Shown: positions 44,552-54,039 of the stretch, piece after piece
Position numbering within the stretch: position 1 is the stretch's first letter
Layout of the letters: each line of letters starts with the position of its first letter
Source: Streptomyces griseus subsp. griseus
GTDB taxonomy: Bacteria > Actinomycetota > Actinomycetes > Streptomycetales > Streptomycetaceae
Length of the DNA: 64,000 nucleotides
Direction: 5' to 3'
Assembly (NCBI RefSeq): GCF_003610995.1
Contig: NZ_CP032543.1
Span: 1,178,001-1,242,000 of the forward strand
Notes under the pieces: model-generated
The model's database searches: none
Seen by the model: only the letters and a program-made list of their open reading frames with translations
Told to the model about the DNA's origin: nothing
Position numbers and translations under genes: made by a program

Positions 44552-45631
44552 CTAGAAGACCACCAGCGCCCGGCCGCCCTTGCCCGCGATCATGTTGTCG
44601 AAGGCGGCCGGGATGCCGTCCAGGGCGATGCGCTCGGTGACCATCATCGACAGGTCGAAGCGTCCCGCGCGGATGTGGTCGGCCAGGGCCGGCAGATCGC
44701 GGGCCGGGTCGCTGTTGCCGTAGACGCAGCCCGTGAGGGACCGGCCCCAGTGGAAGATCTCCAGGGCGTTGAAAGTGACCTCCTGGTCCTTGCCGCCGAT
44801 CCCGACGACCGTCGTACGCCCGCCACGCCGGGTGGACTCCCAGGCGGCCCGGATGGTCGCGGGCCGGCCGACGCACTCCACCGCCACGTCCGTGCCCTGG
44901 CCGCCGGTCAGCTTGCGGATCTCGCGCGGGGTGGTGGCGGAGGCGATGACGTAGTCGGTGGCCCCCGCCTGCCGGGCCAGTTCCTCCTTGGCCGGGGAGA
45001 CGTCGACCGCGATGATCCGCGAGGCGCCCGCCATCCGGGCCGCCTGGAGCACGGCGAGGCCGACGCCGCCGACACCGAGGACGACCACGCTCTCGCCCTC
45101 GCGGACCCGGGCGCTGTGGTGGATCGCGCCGTAGCCGGTGAGGACCGCGCAGCCGAGGAGGGCGGCGTCGGTGAGGGGGATGCCGTCGGGGGCGGGGAGG
45201 ACGCAGTTGGCGGCGACGACGGTCTCCTCCGCGAAGGCCGCCACGTTGAGGCCGGGGTGGAGTCCGGTGCCGTCGGCCGTACGGGCGTGGAGGTTGGCGG
45301 TCCCCTTCAACGCGTCGGCGCAGAGCCAGACCTCGCCGATCCCGCAGTGGAAGCAAGCACCGCAGGAGGGAGCCCAGTTGAGGACCACGCCGTCACCGGG
45401 GGCGACATGGGTGACGCCCTCGCCGACCGCCAGGACCGTACCGGCGCCCTCATGGCCGAGGACGGCGGGCACCGGGACCCGCATGGTGCCGTTGGACAGG
45501 GACAGGTCGGAGTGGCAGACCCCCGCCGCGGCCAGCGCGATGCGCACCTGGCCGGGGCCGGGATCCGGCAGGACGATGTCGGTGATCTCCAACGGAGCTC
45601 CGACGGCGGGCAGTACGGCGGCGCGGACCAC
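44552..45631 (-). CDS. Zinc-dependent alcohol dehydrogenase
   Basis: This 359-aa medium-chain alcohol dehydrogenase has catalytic zinc residues in AGVCHSDLSL and LGHEGAG. The structural zinc cysteines lie in CGACFHCGIGEVWLC, and the NAD loop is VLGVGGVGLAVLQAARMAG. It is closest to the class III-like/Rxyl_3153-type family of actinobacteria. It is the second gene of an operon behind an aldehyde dehydrogenase (33-bp gap), so the pair probably oxidises an alcohol through its aldehyde to an acid. It converges on ppk2 with only 3 bp between stops. Confidence 0.88.
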   Translation of the reverse strand: MVRAAVLPAVGAPLEITDIVLPDPGPGQVRIALAAAGVCHSDLSLSNGTMRVPVPAVLGHEGAGTVLAVGEGVTHVAPGDGVVLNWAPSCGACFHCGIGEVWLCADALKGTANLHARTADGTGLHPGLNVAAFAEETVVAANCVLPAPDGIPLTDAALLGCAVLTGYGAIHHSARVREGESVVVLGVGGVGLAVLQAARMAGASRIIAVDVSPAKEELARQAGATDYVIASATTPREIRKLTGGQGTDVAVECVGRPATIRAAWESTRRGGRTTVVGIGGKDQEVTFNALEIFHWGRSLTGCVYGNSDPARDLPALADHIRAGRFDLSMMVTERIALDGIPAAFDNMIAGKGGRALVVF

Positions 45632-45664
45632 GGACAGGCTCCTCTGCGAACGGGGTTACGGGGA

Positions 45665-47059
45665 TCAGAACTGGAGCGACTTGGTCTGGAGGTACTCCGC
45701 CAGACCGTGCGGCCCCAGCTCGCGCCCCACGCCCGACTGCTTGTAACCGCCGAAGGGGGCCAGCGGGTTGAACCGGCCGCCGTTGATGTCGACCTGCCCG
45801 GTGTCCATCCGGCGGGCGAAGGCCACCGCCTCCTCGTCGTCGGCCGCCCACACGGCTCCAGCGAGCCCGTACACGGTGTCGTTGGCGATACGGAGAGCGT
45901 CGTCGATGTCCTCGTAGCGCAGGATCGAGACCACCGGGCCGAAGATCTCCTCCTGGGCGATGGTCATCTCCGGGGTGACATCGGCGAAGACGGTGGGGCT
46001 GATGTAGTAGCCGGTCTCCAGGGGCGCGTCGGGGCCGCCCGCGATGAGGCGGGCGCCCTCCTCCATGCCCTTGCGGATGTAACCGCTCACCCGGGCCTGC
46101 TGCTTGGCGTTGACGAGCGGGCCGACCCGCTCCCCGGGGGCGTACTTGAGCACGGCGTGGGCGGCGAGCTCCACGGCCTCGTCGTACCGCTCGGCGTCGA
46201 CCAGCATCCGGGTCCAGGCGCTGCACGTCTGGCCGGAGTTGGTCATCACGTTGGCGATGCCCACGTTGACCGCCTTGGCGAGGTCGGCGCCGGGGAGGAT
46301 CACATTGGCGGACTTGCCGCCGAGTTCGAGGGCGACGCGCTTGACGGCGGCTCCGGCGGTGGCGCCGATCTGCTTGCCGACGGCGGTCGATCCGGTGAAC
46401 GAGACGAGGTCGACGCCCTCGTGTTCGGCGAGCGCCTGCCCGGCGACCGGGCCGAGGCCGGTGACCAGGTTGAAGACCCCGGCGGGCAGCCCGGCGGCCT
46501 CGGTGGCCTCGGCGAAGAGCTGGGCGGTGAGCGGGGTGTCCTCGGCCGGCTTGAGGACGACCGTGCAGCCGGCCGCGAGGGCGGGGGCGACCTTGGCGAC
46601 GATCTGGTGGAGCGGGTAGTTCCAGGGGGTGATCGCGCCGACGACGCCGACCGGCTCCAGCAGCACGGTGGAGTTGCCGATCCTCTCCTCGAAGGCGTAG
46701 GAGGCAGCCAGTTCGGCGTACGAGGCGGCGACCATGACCGGCACGGCGGCGTGGACCATCTGCGAGAGCGGCAGCGGCGCGCCCAGCTCGGCGGTGATCG
46801 TCTCGGCCAGCTCGTCCTTGCGGGCGGCCAGCGCGTCGCTCAGCGCGGAGAGCCGGGCGGCGCGCTCGGCGGGCGGGGTGGCGGCCCAGCCGGGGAACGC
46901 GGCGCGCGCGGCCTGCACCGCCGCGTCGACGTCCTCGGCCGTGCCCGCCGGTACGTGAGCGATGAGCTGCTCGTCGGCCGGGTTCACGACCGCGATCGTG
47001 TCCTGGCCGACGGCGGGCCGCCACGCGCCGCCGATGTACATCTGGTCATGGGCCTTCAT
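45665..47059 (-). CDS. Aldehyde dehydrogenase
   Basis: This 464-aa NAD(P)-dependent aldehyde dehydrogenase has the catalytic Glu in VALELGGKSANVILP and the nucleophilic Cys in TNSGQTCSAWTRM. NAD-binding segments are GAITPWNYPLHQIVAKVAPALAAG and SFTGSTAVGK. The ATG at 47059 has a GGAGGAAA ribosome-binding site. It heads an operon with the alcohol dehydrogenase. A palindrome that matches the acyl-CoA dehydrogenase/TetR divergon lies 58-76 bp upstream, suggesting common TetR control. Confidence 0.92.
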   Translation of the reverse strand: MKAHDQMYIGGAWRPAVGQDTIAVVNPADEQLIAHVPAGTAEDVDAAVQAARAAFPGWAATPPAERAARLSALSDALAARKDELAETITAELGAPLPLSQMVHAAVPVMVAASYAELAASYAFEERIGNSTVLLEPVGVVGAITPWNYPLHQIVAKVAPALAAGCTVVLKPAEDTPLTAQLFAEATEAAGLPAGVFNLVTGLGPVAGQALAEHEGVDLVSFTGSTAVGKQIGATAGAAVKRVALELGGKSANVILPGADLAKAVNVGIANVMTNSGQTCSAWTRMLVDAERYDEAVELAAHAVLKYAPGERVGPLVNAKQQARVSGYIRKGMEEGARLIAGGPDAPLETGYYISPTVFADVTPEMTIAQEEIFGPVVSILRYEDIDDALRIANDTVYGLAGAVWAADDEEAVAFARRMDTGQVDINGGRFNPLAPFGGYKQSGVGRELGPHGLAEYLQTKSLQF

Positions 47060-47116
47060 GGGCTGTTTCCTCCCGGACGGGCTGTGCGGAGCGCCGACGC
47101 GCTGTCCCCCACCACC

Positions 47117-47135
47117 CAAACTAGCGCCGTTAGTT
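47117..47135. promoter_or_regulatory. Palindromic operator before the aldehyde dehydrogenase operon
   Basis: AAACTAGCGCCGTTAGTTT has perfect 6-bp arms AAACTA/TAGTTT around GCGCCGT. It aligns with the reverse complement of 41391-41409 (AAACTAGC..TG.TA.TT). Confidence 0.55.
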
Positions 47136-47226
47136 TTCGGGCGCCAGGGAGCTTCCGGAGACACCCGTCACGCCGGTCACGCGCGTCACGCCGGGAGGCG
47201 CACGCCCCCGCGCCGGCGAGGAGACC

Positions 47227-48600
47227 TCAGCTGTCGAGCCCGGGCACGTCCTGCGGCAGCGGGCAGATGCGGCGGCCGTAGTGGTCGAAGACGTACAGGT
47301 GGGCCAGGTCCACCAGCAGCGGCACCTGGCCGCCGGTCCGCAGCCGCATGTCGGGGCCGGTGCGCACCACCAGGTCGCCGGAGATGACGGAGGGCCGGTC
47401 GGGGGTGCGGAGCGCCACCGGGTCCGGGGCGGGGTCGTCGAGGGTGACGACCGGGCCGCTGATCCGCGCCCCGGCCCCCCCCTTCAGCCGGTCCAGGACA
47501 CCGAGGGCCCATTGCGCACCAGCTCCGGAACGGCCCGCGGCGGCTCTGCGGCGGCGGGGCATGGCGCGCGGCTGGGCCGATTCGAGATCCGGGACGACGG
47601 CGGCCCGCGAACCGGTGTCGAGGTGGACCAGTGCCTCGTGCCCCTGGTACTCGACGTGCTCCACGATCCCGCTGAGCGCCACCTCGCCGGGGCGGGCGTG
47701 GCTGGGCGGGGCGATCCGGACCGCCTCCGAGCGCAGCCCCACGATGATCCGGCGGCCCTGCTGGATGCGGAGCAACTGGTGGTCGGGGCTGAGGGGTTCG
47801 GGCAGGGCGAGCCGCTGGCGGCCGAGGTCGATCGACATCCGCCCCTCCAACGGGGCGTGCACGACGGCCTGGAGGAGGTTGATCCGCGGGGTGCCGATGA
47901 ACGCGGCCACGAAGACGTTCTCGGGCAGCGCGTAGACCTCGCGGGGCGGGCTGACCTGTTGCAGGACCCCGCCGCGCATCACGGCCACGCGGTCCCCGAG
48001 GGACATTGCCTCCGCCTGATCATGCGTCACATACACCGTGGTGACGCCGAGTTCCCTGGTGAGCAGGGCGATCTCGGCACGCAGATGGTTGCGGAGCTTG
48101 GCGTCCAGATTCGAGAGCGGCTCGTCCATCAGGAAGACGGAGGGCCTGCGGGAGATGGCCCGGCCCATCGCCACGCGCTGGCGCTCGCCACCGGAGAGCT
48201 GGGCCGGGTAGCGGTCCAGTACGTGCTCGATGCCGAGCATCCGGGCGGTGGCCTCGATCCGTGCCGTGTTGTCCTCGCGCGGGTTCTCCAGCTTCAGCGG
48301 GAAGCCGATGTTGGCGCGGTTGGTCATGCTCGGGTACAGCGCGAAGTTCTGGAACACCATCGCCATCCCGCGTTCGCGCGGCGGGAGGTGGTTGGCGAAC
48401 TCGCCGTCGAGGAGCAGTTCGCCCTCGCTGATCTCCTCCAGCCCCGCGATCATGCGCAGCACGGTCGACTTGCCGCAGCCGGAGGGGCCGAGCAGCACGA
48501 CGAACTCGCCGGGGTCGATGGAGAGCGTGAACCGGTCGACGGCCCGCCGGTCCCGGCCGTAGCTCTTGCTGACGTGGTGCAGGGAGATGGCGTGCGTCAT
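47227..48600 (-). CDS. Orphan sugar-type ABC transporter ATPase (UgpC/MsiK-like)
   Basis: This 457-aa ATPase has Walker A GPSGCGKS (residue ~38), Q-loop MVFQNFALYPSMT, signature LSGGERQRVAMGR, Walker B SVFLMDEPLSNLD and the switch His in VTHDQAEAMSLGDRV. The C-terminal OB/TOBE regulatory region is long and contains a basic, low-complexity insertion (RAMPRRRRAAAGRSGAG). This architecture powers carbohydrate importers. No permease or binding protein is nearby, so it may serve transporters elsewhere, as MsiK does (inference). Confidence 0.85.
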   Translation of the reverse strand: MTHAISLHHVSKSYGRDRRAVDRFTLSIDPGEFVVLLGPSGCGKSTVLRMIAGLEEISEGELLLDGEFANHLPPRERGMAMVFQNFALYPSMTNRANIGFPLKLENPREDNTARIEATARMLGIEHVLDRYPAQLSGGERQRVAMGRAISRRPSVFLMDEPLSNLDAKLRNHLRAEIALLTRELGVTTVYVTHDQAEAMSLGDRVAVMRGGVLQQVSPPREVYALPENVFVAAFIGTPRINLLQAVVHAPLEGRMSIDLGRQRLALPEPLSPDHQLLRIQQGRRIIVGLRSEAVRIAPPSHARPGEVALSGIVEHVEYQGHEALVHLDTGSRAAVVPDLESAQPRAMPRRRRAAAGRSGAGAQWALGVLDRLKGGAGARISGPVVTLDDPAPDPVALRTPDRPSVISGDLVVRTGPDMRLRTGGQVPLLVDLAHLYVFDHYGRRICPLPQDVPGLDS

Positions 48601-48804
48601 GGAGTGTCCCCGGGATGAAGGTGTACGAGGTGTACGTCGCGGTGGGGAGCGGCTGTGGGGGAAGTTAGCCCACCGGGCGGGGTGTGGGAATGACTCGCGC
48701 GAAGGTTGGGGCGTTGGAGATGTGTGGGGCGTGCGGGGTTGGGCGGGCCGGGTGCGTACCGGGGAGGTGGGGCGGGTGCGTACGGGCTCTGGTGGAGCGG
48801 TGCG

Positions 48805-50097
48805 TCAGGAGCGGTTCCGGTCGGCCAGGGGCGCGTTGTCGTCCCGCTCCTGTTGCCGCTCTCGTACGGGCATGGGCTCCGGCGGTCGTACGGAGGAGGC
48901 CCGGGCCGCCCGTCCGCTCCGCAGGCCCAGCCCCGCCGCGGCCAGCAGCAGGGCGCCGAGCAGCGCGAACGGGGCCGCCGCCCCCGCCGTACCCGCGATC
49001 AGGCCCGCCGCGGCCGGGGCGGCGGCCTGGCCCAGCCGGTTGCCGGTCAGCCGCAGGGCCAGGGCCGTGGACCGGGCCTCGGCGGGGGCGGCCTGGACCA
49101 CCGTGGTCATCGACAGCGGCTGGCCGACGCCGAGGCAGAACCCGAGTGCGGCCAGCATGACGGCGAGCACCGGCACGGGGACCGGGAGGACCATCCCCGC
49201 GCAGAGCAGGCCGGCCAGCAGGCAGCTGATGGTCAGCAGGGCCGTCCGGCCGAGGAGCCGCAGCATCGGGGTCATCACCAGACGGCAGGCGATGGTGGCG
49301 GCGGCCCGCAGGCTGAGCAGCAGCCCGACGGTGGCGGGGGCGATCCCCCGGTGCTCGCCGACCACCGGCAGGTAGGCGGTGAGGATGTCGGTGGAGGAGA
49401 GGACGGCCATGCTGATGAAGATCCCGGCCGGGACGCCGCGCGCGCCGAGGATCGTGGTGACCGGGACCTTGGCCGCCCCTGCCCTGGTGGCAGGCCCGGC
49501 GCCGGGCGTACGCCGGTGCTCGATGCGCCACAGCGAGGTGAGCGCGACCGCGCAGACCCCTGCCGAGACGAGGAGCGCGAGTGCGCTCGTACGCCCCAGA
49601 GCACCGCTCTCCCCGGAGATCAGCGCTCCCGCCGCGATCGGGCCGCCCAACTGGCCGAGCGAGGCGCCGATGGTGAAGTGGCCGAAGTTGCGGTCCTGTT
49701 CGGCCGGGGCGGACTGCCGTGCCACGATCGACTGCGCGCCGATCACGAAGCAGAGGTGGCCGAGGCCCATCACCCCGCTCCACGCGGCCATCGCGGGCAG
49801 CGAGGAGACCACACCGCTCAGCGCGCAGCCGCCGGAGATCAGCACCACGCCCACCGGCAGCAGGGGCGCGCACCGCCCGTGGTCCGTGCGGCGGCCGAGC
49901 GGGACGGCGGCGAACAGCGGCAGCAGGGCGTAGACCCCGGCGATGACGCCGACGGCCGTCTCGTCCGCTCCCAGCGCGAGGGCCCGGTAGGAGACGGCGG
50001 GCCGCGCCATCGACACCGCCCCCTGTGCGAAGGCGAAGGCGATGACGAGGCGCAGCAGCCAGCCCCTGCCGGGTCCGGGTCGCGGTGCGGATGACAT
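48805..50097 (-). CDS. MFS transporter
   Basis: This 430-aa membrane protein has about 12 hydrophobic segments in two halves, with the loop-2/3 type motif GRRTDHGRCAPLLPVG (MFS motif A-like) after helix 2. The C-terminal ~30 residues are polar and basic. It is likely a small-molecule efflux or uptake carrier; the substrate is unknown. Its start is 28 bp from the CitMHS stop codon in the same direction, so the two may be cotranscribed. Confidence 0.83.
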   Translation of the reverse strand: MSSAPRPGPGRGWLLRLVIAFAFAQGAVSMARPAVSYRALALGADETAVGVIAGVYALLPLFAAVPLGRRTDHGRCAPLLPVGVVLISGGCALSGVVSSLPAMAAWSGVMGLGHLCFVIGAQSIVARQSAPAEQDRNFGHFTIGASLGQLGGPIAAGALISGESGALGRTSALALLVSAGVCAVALTSLWRIEHRRTPGAGPATRAGAAKVPVTTILGARGVPAGIFISMAVLSSTDILTAYLPVVGEHRGIAPATVGLLLSLRAAATIACRLVMTPMLRLLGRTALLTISCLLAGLLCAGMVLPVPVPVLAVMLAALGFCLGVGQPLSMTTVVQAAPAEARSTALALRLTGNRLGQAAAPAAAGLIAGTAGAAAPFALLGALLLAAAGLGLRSGRAARASSVRPPEPMPVRERQQERDDNAPLADRNRS

Positions 50098-50125
50098 CAG
50101 GGAGTGTCCAGGGGTACGGGGGTCA

Positions 50126-51532
50126 TCAGATCGTGCCGAACAGGATGCCCGCCCCGAGCACCACCAGTGAGGTGAGCACCGCCCACTTGACGGTGAACCG
50201 GGTGTGGTCGCCGAACTCCACCTTGGCCATGCCGACGAGGACGTACACGGCGGGGACCAGCGGCGAGGACATGTGCAGCGCCTGGCCGGCCAGGGAGGCG
50301 CGGGCGATCTCCAGCGGGGAGACGCCGTGGGCGGCGCCCGCTTCGGCGAGGACGGGGACGACGCCGAAGTAGAAGCCGTCGTTGGACATGAAGTAGGTGA
50401 GCGGCAGGCTGAGCAGCCCGGTGACGATGGCCATGTGCGGGCCCATCGCGTCGGGGACGGCCCCGACCACCCAGTCGGCCATGCTCTCGACCATACCGGT
50501 GCCGGTGAGGACGCCGGTGAAGACGGCGGCGGCGAAGACCATGCCGGAGACGTTGAGGACGTTCTCGGCGTGGGCGGCGATCCGGGCGCGCTGGTCGGGC
50601 ATGTGGGGGAAGTTGACGGTGAGGGCGAGGGCGGCGCCGAGGAGGAAGAGGACCGGGATCGGCATCAGGTCCATGATCATGGCCGTCAGCAGGACGACGG
50701 TCAGACCGGCGTTGAACCAGTAGAGCCTGGGCCGCAGCGTGGACCGGTTCGGGTCGAGGCCCTTGAACTCCTCCTCGTCCGCGTCGTCCGTGAGGTCCGC
50801 CGAGCCGGTGCCCGAGGCGGCGGAACCCTTGCGCGGCCGGTCCTCGCCTGTGCCGCCCGCCGCCGCCAGGACGGTCTCCCGCTCCGGCTCCCGTACCGGC
50901 GTCTCGTCCAGCGTGAGCACGCCCAGGCGCTTGCGCTCGCGCAGACCGAGCACGTACGAGAGGAGGAACACGGCGAGCAGTCCGACGGCCAGCGCCGGGA
51001 TCATGGGGACGAAGATCTCGGAGGCGTCCAGCTTGAGCGCGGTCGCGGCGCGGGCGGTGGGGCCGCCCCAGGGCAGGGTGTTCATGACGCCGTTCGCCGT
51101 GGCCGCCACACCGGTCATCACGACCAGGCTCATCTTGAGGCGTTTGTAGAGCGGATACATCGCCGAGACGGTGATCATGAACGTGGTGGAGCCGTCGCCG
51201 TCCAGCGAGACGATCGCGGCGAGCACCGCCGTACCGACGACGATCCGCATCGGGTCCGCCTTGCAGAACCGCAGGATGGCCCGGACGACCGGGTCGAAGA
51301 GGCCGACATCGATCATCACGCCGAAGTAGACGATGGCGAACATGAGCATGGCGGCGGTCGGCGCCAGGTTGCCGACGCCGTCGATGACGTAGTCGCCGAG
51401 CTTCGCCCCCTGCCCGACGGCGACACAGAACAGGGCGGGGATCAGTACCAGCGCCGCGATCGGCGACATCTTCTTCGTCATGATCAGGACCAGGAAGGTC
51501 GCGATCATGGCGAAGCCGAGGATTGTCAGCAT
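50126..51532 (-). CDS. CitMHS-family metal-citrate transporter
   Basis: This 468-aa membrane protein has about 11-12 helices and a charged central loop (residues ~205-265, EREKRLG-like to DADEEEFKGLDPN). Family motifs include VSLDGDGSTTFMITVSAMYPLYKRL and MSNDGFYFGVVPVLAEAGAAHG. CitMHS proteins import citrate complexed with divalent or trivalent metal. The S. coelicolor counterpart (CitSc, SCO1710 as I recall) was reported to carry iron-citrate. The MFS gene follows 28 bp downstream. Confidence 0.9.
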   Translation of the reverse strand: MLTILGFAMIATFLVLIMTKKMSPIAALVLIPALFCVAVGQGAKLGDYVIDGVGNLAPTAAMLMFAIVYFGVMIDVGLFDPVVRAILRFCKADPMRIVVGTAVLAAIVSLDGDGSTTFMITVSAMYPLYKRLKMSLVVMTGVAATANGVMNTLPWGGPTARAATALKLDASEIFVPMIPALAVGLLAVFLLSYVLGLRERKRLGVLTLDETPVREPERETVLAAAGGTGEDRPRKGSAASGTGSADLTDDADEEEFKGLDPNRSTLRPRLYWFNAGLTVVLLTAMIMDLMPIPVLFLLGAALALTVNFPHMPDQRARIAAHAENVLNVSGMVFAAAVFTGVLTGTGMVESMADWVVGAVPDAMGPHMAIVTGLLSLPLTYFMSNDGFYFGVVPVLAEAGAAHGVSPLEIARASLAGQALHMSSPLVPAVYVLVGMAKVEFGDHTRFTVKWAVLTSLVVLGAGILFGTI

Positions 51533-51679
51533 GGGGGATACCTAACGTTCATCCTTGAACTCCCACCGGTCTCGGCGGTCCGGACGACGTTAGGGGCCCC
51601 CTCGAAGGGTTAACAAGACGTTGACGCGTGAGCAATACGAGCAAAACCCCAGGTCAACGCAGTGGTGTTACGGAGGGGG

Positions 51680-53881
51680 TTATGGGGACGGGGTCACCGT
51701 CACCGGAATGGCGTTCAGTACGGCGGTGCCGGAGAGCGGGTCCAGGAGGGTGCCGTCGAGGAGCTGGTTCACGTTGGCGCCGGGGTGGGCGGCGGCGACC
51801 GCCATCCGGGTCCCGGGGCGGCTGTGGCCCCAGCCGTGCGGGAGGCTCACCACTCCGCTGCGTACGGTGTCCGTGATCTCGGCGGGGGCCTCGATCCCGC
51901 CGCCCGCCGACTCGATCCGTACGGTGGCCCCGTCCACGAGCCCGAGCCGGGCCGCGTCGTCGGGGTGGACCTGGAGGGTGCAGACGTTGGAGCCGCCGCT
52001 GAGCGAACCGACGTTGTGCATCCAGCTGTTGTTGGAGCGCAGATGGCGGCGGCCGACGAGGACGAGCGGGGCGGGCCGGTCGCCCAGCGCCCGGCGCAGG
52101 CGGGGCAGGTCGGCGGCGATCGGGGCGGGAAGCAGCTCGACGCGGCCGGAGCGGGTGCGCAGGATCTCCGGGACCCGTGGCTTCAGCGGGCCGAGGTCGA
52201 TGCCGTGCGGGTGGGCGAGAAGCTGCTCCAGTGTCAGACCGTACGGGCCGAGCCGCAGCATGAGGTCGAGGCGGCGCTCGGGGCCGCTGTCGCCGGTGAG
52301 CTCGTCGGCCAGCTCCGCCGGGGCGCCCGCCTTGGTGATCGCGGTGGTGACGGCGAGGTCGTCGACGGCGGAGGGCGGGGCGCCGTGCATCCCGCTCACC
52401 GCGAGGATCAGCCGGGCGTGGATCTCGCTCTCGTCCAGCCGCCCGTCCTCCAGCGGTACGGGGGCCGGGGTGTAGCGGACCTGGTTGTGCACGGCGAAGG
52501 AGTTGAACGCGAAGTCGAAGTGGGCGCTCTGCGCGGGCGGCGGCGGTGGCAGGACGACGTCCGCGTGGCGGGAGGTCTCGTTCAGATACGGGTCGACGCT
52601 GACCATGAAGTCGAGGTGGCCGGCGAGCGCCGCGTCCAGCCGGTCGCCGTCGGGCGCGGAGAGGACCGGGTTGGCGGCGAGGACGACCAGGGCCCGGATG
52701 CGGTCCTCCCCCGGGGTCTCGATCTCCTCGGCCAGTGCGGCGATGGGGAGTTCGCCCTTGGCCTCGGGGTGGCCGGAGACCCGGCTCGCCCAGCGCCCGA
52801 GGGCGAAGCCCTTGCCGGGAACGAGGCCCTTGCCGGGGGCGGCGGGGCGGGGTGCGCGAGCGGTCGCGGAGAGCGGGAACAGCGCGCCGCCGGGGCGGTC
52901 GAGGTTGCCGGTGAGGATGTTGAGGACGTCCACCAGCCAGCTGGCGAGGGTGCCGTGCTCCACGGTGCAGCTGCCGATCCGCCCGTAGACGGCGGCGGTG
53001 GGGGCGGCGGCCAGCTCCCGGGCGAGGGCGGTGATGGTGGCCGCGTCCACATCGCAGGCGGCGGCGACCGCGTCCGGGGTGAAGTCGGCCAGGGCGGTGG
53101 CGAGTTCGTCCGCGCCTTCCAGGAATTCGACGAGCGGGCCGGGGTCGGCGAGCTTCTCCTCGAGCAGGACGTGGGCCATCGCGGCGAGCAGCAGCGCGTC
53201 CGCTCCCGGCCGGATCGCCACGTGCCGGTCGGCGAGGCGGGCGGTGCGGGTGCGGCGCGGGTCGATGACGGTGAGGGTGCCGCCGCGCCGCCGCAGCGCC
53301 CTGAGGCGGCCGGGGAAGTCGGGGGCGGTGCAGAGGCTGCCGTTGGACTCCAGCGGGTTGGCGCCGATCAGGAGGAGGTGGTCGGTGCGGTCGAGATCCG
53401 GTACGGGGATGGCGTTGGCGTCTCCGAAGAGGAGCCCGCTGGAGACGTGCTTGGGCATCTGGTCCAGGGTGCTCGCCGTGAAGACGTTGCGGGTGCGCAG
53501 GGCGGCGAGGAGCAGGGGCGGGTAGAGGGAGCCCGCCATGGTGTGCACGTTGGGGTTGCCGAGGACCACCCCGACCGCCTGCGGGCCGTGGGCCTCGACC
53601 AGGGCCGGTACGCGGGCGGCGACACGGTCGAACGCCTCGCTCCAGGTCGCCTCCCGCAGCTCCCCGTCCTCGCCCCTCACGAGCGGGACGCGCAGCCGGT
53701 CGGGGTCGGCGTCCAGCCCTCCGAAGGACGCCCCCTTGGGGCAGATGAAGCCGCGGCTGAAGATGTCGTCGCGGTCGCCGCGCGCACCGGTGACGGTGGT
53801 CCCCTCGATGGTGAGGGTGAGGCCGCAGGTGGCCTCGCAGAGGGGGCAGATACGCGGTGCGGTACGGGATGCGCGGGACAT
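51680..53881 (-). CDS. Molybdopterin oxidoreductase (formate dehydrogenase/nitrate reductase-like)
   Basis: This 733-aa protein has an N-terminal [4Fe-4S] motif C12-x2-C15-x3-C19-x27-C47 (RICPLCEATCG...RGFICPKG). Bis-MGD-binding domains follow (LLLIGANPLESNG, VIDPRRTRTARLADRHVAIRPGADALL) and then a C-terminal molydopterin-dinucleotide domain (LRSNNSWMHN, LPHGWGH). No partner subunits are adjacent, so it may be a soluble single-subunit enzyme; electron donor and substrate are unknown. The ATG at 53881 follows GGGAGGG. A TetR gene lies upstream in the same direction. Confidence 0.85.
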   Translation of the reverse strand: MSRASRTAPRICPLCEATCGLTLTIEGTTVTGARGDRDDIFSRGFICPKGASFGGLDADPDRLRVPLVRGEDGELREATWSEAFDRVAARVPALVEAHGPQAVGVVLGNPNVHTMAGSLYPPLLLAALRTRNVFTASTLDQMPKHVSSGLLFGDANAIPVPDLDRTDHLLLIGANPLESNGSLCTAPDFPGRLRALRRRGGTLTVIDPRRTRTARLADRHVAIRPGADALLLAAMAHVLLEEKLADPGPLVEFLEGADELATALADFTPDAVAAACDVDAATITALARELAAAPTAAVYGRIGSCTVEHGTLASWLVDVLNILTGNLDRPGGALFPLSATARAPRPAAPGKGLVPGKGFALGRWASRVSGHPEAKGELPIAALAEEIETPGEDRIRALVVLAANPVLSAPDGDRLDAALAGHLDFMVSVDPYLNETSRHADVVLPPPPPAQSAHFDFAFNSFAVHNQVRYTPAPVPLEDGRLDESEIHARLILAVSGMHGAPPSAVDDLAVTTAITKAGAPAELADELTGDSGPERRLDLMLRLGPYGLTLEQLLAHPHGIDLGPLKPRVPEILRTRSGRVELLPAPIAADLPRLRRALGDRPAPLVLVGRRHLRSNNSWMHNVGSLSGGSNVCTLQVHPDDAARLGLVDGATVRIESAGGGIEAPAEITDTVRSGVVSLPHGWGHSRPGTRMAVAAAHPGANVNQLLDGTLLDPLSGTAVLNAIPVTVTPSP

Positions 53882-53947
53882 GGGCCCTCCCCGGGGCGAC
53901 GGCGGTGGCGGCGCCGACCGCGTGTACGACGCTGACGGCACAGTGAG

Positions 53948-53967
53948 CATACCGACCGGTACGCATG
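53948..53967. promoter_or_regulatory. Third copy of the CATACCGACCGGT motif
   Basis: CATACCGACCGGTACGCATG lies 67 bp before the molybdopterin oxidoreductase start and shares CATACCGACCGGT with 34241-34257. It contains ACCG-AC-CGGT. The TetR encoded just upstream (54040-54660) may bind it, or it may join the regulon of the 31-kb TetR. Confidence 0.45.
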
Positions 53968-54039
53968 TCGGGGAGGCCCTGGAGGGTGGGTACTTGACAG
54001 GCACTCCAGGCCCTCCGGCCTCCCGACGCCCCGGACCCC

